Below, piece by piece: positions 62,089 through 64,000 of a stretch of 64,000 nucleotides of DNA. A program made the translations under genes and the position numbers. The notes beneath the pieces are model-generated. The model was not told where the DNA came from. It worked only from the letters and a program-made list of their open reading frames with translations, and did no database searches. Origin of the DNA: Devosia rhodophyticola (GTDB taxonomy: Bacteria > Pseudomonadota > Alphaproteobacteria > Rhizobiales > Devosiaceae); NCBI RefSeq assembly GCF_028816475.1, contig NZ_CP118247.1:434001-498000 (forward strand). The letters are read 5' to 3'. Each line of letters begins with the position of its first letter. Position 1 is the first letter of the stretch.

Positions 62089-63987
62089 CTATTCGGCTGC
62101 CGGCATGCCGCGCTTGACGAAACCGTCGGGATCGTTGGCGGTGCGCAATAGCCGCTCTTCGGCTTCGGTCGCTTCACGCTGACGGTTCCACATTTGTGCA
62201 TAAAGCCCGTCCCGCTTCAGCAGGTCGTCGTGACGGCCCCGTTCAGCAATATGGCCTTCGCGCAGCACCAATATCTCATCGGCGTTGATCACGGTCGACA
62301 GACGGTGCGCAATCACTACCGTGGTGCGATTGGCCGAGACGGCATCGAGCGCTGACTGAATGTCGCGCTCGGTCTTGGTATCGAGTGCGGACGTTGCCTC
62401 ATCAAGGATCAGAATGGCCGGTCCCTTGAGGATAGTACGGGCGATGGCAACGCGCTGCTTTTCGCCGCCCGAGAGCTTGAGGCCGCGTTCGCCTACCGGG
62501 GTGTCATATCCCTTGGGCAATGTCTCAATAAAGTCGCCCACCTGCGCCATTTTGGCGGCATCGTGGATTTCGCTCTGGCTGGCACCGGGACGACCATATT
62601 CGACGTTATAGCCGATAGTATCGTTAAACAGCACCGTGTCCTGTGGCACCATGCCGATAGCAGCACGCAGGGAGTTCTGGCTGACGTCGCGCAGATCCTG
62701 CCCGTCGATAGTGATCGAACCATCGGTTACATCATAAAAGCGATAGAGCAGCCGCGAGATCGTGGATTTGCCCGCCCCGGTCGGCCCGACAATGGCCACG
62801 GTTTTGCCAGCGGGAACCTCAAAGCTTACGCCCTTGAGAATTTCACGATCCGGATCATAGTTGAATTTGACGTCGTTGAAGCGGATCACCGGACCGGTGA
62901 CCTCCAGCGGCCTGGCACCGGGCTTGTCCTCGATTTCGGGGCTCTGATCGAGCAGCTTGAACATTTCCTCGATGTCGGTCAGCCCCTGCCGCAGTTCGCG
63001 ATAGACAAAGCCGATGAAGTTCAGTGGCCGGTAGATCTGCATCAGGAAGGTATTGAGCAACACGAAGTCGCCCAGCGTCAGGGTTTTGTTCATGACGCCA
63101 ACAACCGCCATGATCCCGATGACGACAAAGCCACTGTAAAAAATCACCGCCTGACCGAAGTTCAGAAAGCCCAGCGAGGTCCAGATGCGGATGGCGGAAC
63201 GCTCATAGCCGGACATGGCATGGTCGAACCGGTCGGCCTCCATTTTCTCATTGGCAAAATATTTGACCGTCTCGAAGTTCAACAGGCTGTCGATGGCCTT
63301 GGAATTGGCATCGGTATCGCTGTTGTTCATGTCGCGGCGGATGCCGATACGCCAGTTGGAAGCCTTGATGGTGAAAAACAGATAGCCCCAGATCATCAGA
63401 ATCAGCACGCCGAGATAGCTGATGCCGAACATGGTGACAAAGATCACTGCCGTTATGCAGAACTCGACAATGGTGGGGGCAATATTGAGCATGGTGAAAC
63501 GCACGATGGTTTCAATGCCCTTGGTGCCACGTTCGATAACGCGGCTCAGTCCGCCGGTGCGCCGTGCCAGATGGAAGCGCAGCGACAGCCGGTGCATGTG
63601 ATTGAACGTGCGGAAGGCCAGTTTGCGAACGGCGTTCTGCCCGACGCTGGCGAACAAGACGTCGCGGAGCTGCTGAAAGCCCGCATCGACAATGTTACCC
63701 ACGCCATAGGCGAGCACCAGTACAATAGGTACAGCAAGGCCGAGTACCAGCGCGCTATCGGGCGCTGCAACATCAAGGCTGTCGATAATGCCTTTGTACG
63801 CGAAGGGGATGAGTGTGGTGGCAACTTTTGAAACCAGCAGAGCGCCAATGGCCAGAACGACACGCAATCGCAGGTCAGGACGGCCCACCGGCCACATGTA
63901 GCCCCAAAGGTTTTTGACAGTTGAAAGCAAAGAGCCTTCGTCCGCGCTCACCGTCGGTTTTTTAGTCCCATCGCTTTGTGACGTCAT
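62089..63987 (-). CDS. Atm1/HMT1-type ABC exporter
   Basis: This 632-residue half-transporter has six membrane helices (about 45-330) and an ATPase domain with Walker A GPTGAGKST (about 423), signature LSGGEKQRVAIARTIL and Walker B ILILDEATSALD, switch histidine VIAHRLSTV. The membrane segments FRTFNHMHRLSLRFHLARRTGGLSRVIERGTKGIE (core FHLARRTGGLSRVIERG) and DSLLNFETVKYFANE are diagnostic of Atm1 homologues, which export glutathione-bound metal or sulfur species in alphaproteobacteria. All ATPase motifs are canonical, so it works as a homodimer, in contrast to the asymmetric pair at 40.6-44.2 kb. Confidence 0.93.
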   Translation of the reverse strand: MTSQSDGTKKPTVSADEGSLLSTVKNLWGYMWPVGRPDLRLRVVLAIGALLVSKVATTLIPFAYKGIIDSLDVAAPDSALVLGLAVPIVLVLAYGVGNIVDAGFQQLRDVLFASVGQNAVRKLAFRTFNHMHRLSLRFHLARRTGGLSRVIERGTKGIETIVRFTMLNIAPTIVEFCITAVIFVTMFGISYLGVLILMIWGYLFFTIKASNWRIGIRRDMNNSDTDANSKAIDSLLNFETVKYFANEKMEADRFDHAMSGYERSAIRIWTSLGFLNFGQAVIFYSGFVVIGIMAVVGVMNKTLTLGDFVLLNTFLMQIYRPLNFIGFVYRELRQGLTDIEEMFKLLDQSPEIEDKPGARPLEVTGPVIRFNDVKFNYDPDREILKGVSFEVPAGKTVAIVGPTGAGKSTISRLLYRFYDVTDGSITIDGQDLRDVSQNSLRAAIGMVPQDTVLFNDTIGYNVEYGRPGASQSEIHDAAKMAQVGDFIETLPKGYDTPVGERGLKLSGGEKQRVAIARTILKGPAILILDEATSALDTKTERDIQSALDAVSANRTTVVIAHRLSTVINADEILVLREGHIAERGRHDDLLKRDGLYAQMWNRQREATEAEERLLRTANDPDGFVKRGMPAAE

Positions 63988-64000
63988 CAGACTGGGTCCA

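Overview
The window reads as chromosomal DNA of an alphaproteobacterium, most likely Hyphomicrobiales (a Devosia-like lineage is possible but not provable here). The basis is a FixK-type box before a ccoNOQP operon, a FixL-like haem-PAS kinase, a large (about 1,560-residue) NAD-dependent glutamate dehydrogenase, an Atm1-type exporter, and dense genes with ATGA start/stop overlaps and several TTG/GTG starts. I saw no rRNA, tRNA, CRISPR array, insertion sequence or phage gene.

Layout. (1) 1-8409, minus strand: one tightly packed catabolic operon: nucleoside phosphorylase-like enzyme, YnjB-type binding protein, two permeases, ATPase, ketose 3-epimerase-like enzyme, DhaL, DhaK, LacD-like aldolase and an SDR cut by the window edge. 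A perfect -35 box with an overlapping palindrome lies upstream. The set suggests import, isomerisation, phosphorylation and aldol cleavage of a ketose or nucleoside-derived sugar; the substrate is unknown and this is the best candidate for an undescribed pathway. A hydroxypyruvate isomerase-like gene sits upstream. (2) 9.8-20.3 kb: microaerobic respiration: FixK/Fnr regulator, OmpR-type regulator, FixL-like hybrid kinase, ccoNOQP, a 55-residue small protein, a DUF2189 protein, ccoI and ccoS; ccoG and ccoH are absent. (3) 20.3-25.7 kb: membrane-lipid and redox genes around an ECF sigma factor with a zinc-type anti-sigma factor. (4) 25.7-29.6 kb: a TesA-type esterase divergent from an ABC ATPase/FtsX-type permease pair. 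(5) 29.6-36.7 kb: a sigma-54 activator, a palindromic candidate activator site, a -24/-12 promoter, then 3-hydroxybutyrate dehydrogenase with a complete Liv-type transporter. (6) 36.7-44.2 kb: a methyltransferase and a ferric-chelate ABC importer followed by a heterodimeric exporter-fold ABC pair with one degenerate ATP site. (7) 44.2-55.1 kb: nucleoside hydrolase, PRC-barrel protein, NAD-glutamate dehydrogenase, fructose bisphosphatase, AGE-family sugar isomerase, NadC and CysQ. (8) 55.2-60.5 kb: a PadR-controlled RND efflux pair ending in a strong terminator. (9) 60.5-64 kb: a DUF5655 protein, a HigBA-type toxin-antitoxin pair with tandem operators, a 508-base gene-free stretch and an Atm1-type ABC transporter.

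Four otherwise healthy genes (binding protein at 6.4-7.6 kb, methyltransferase at 37 kb, glutamate dehydrogenase at 48.6 kb, RND permease at 59.2 kb) are each broken by the apparent loss of one base in a homopolymer run. In each case restoring one base gives a full-length protein. This pattern points to sequencing undercalls more than to real gene decay, so these four should be read as probably intact.
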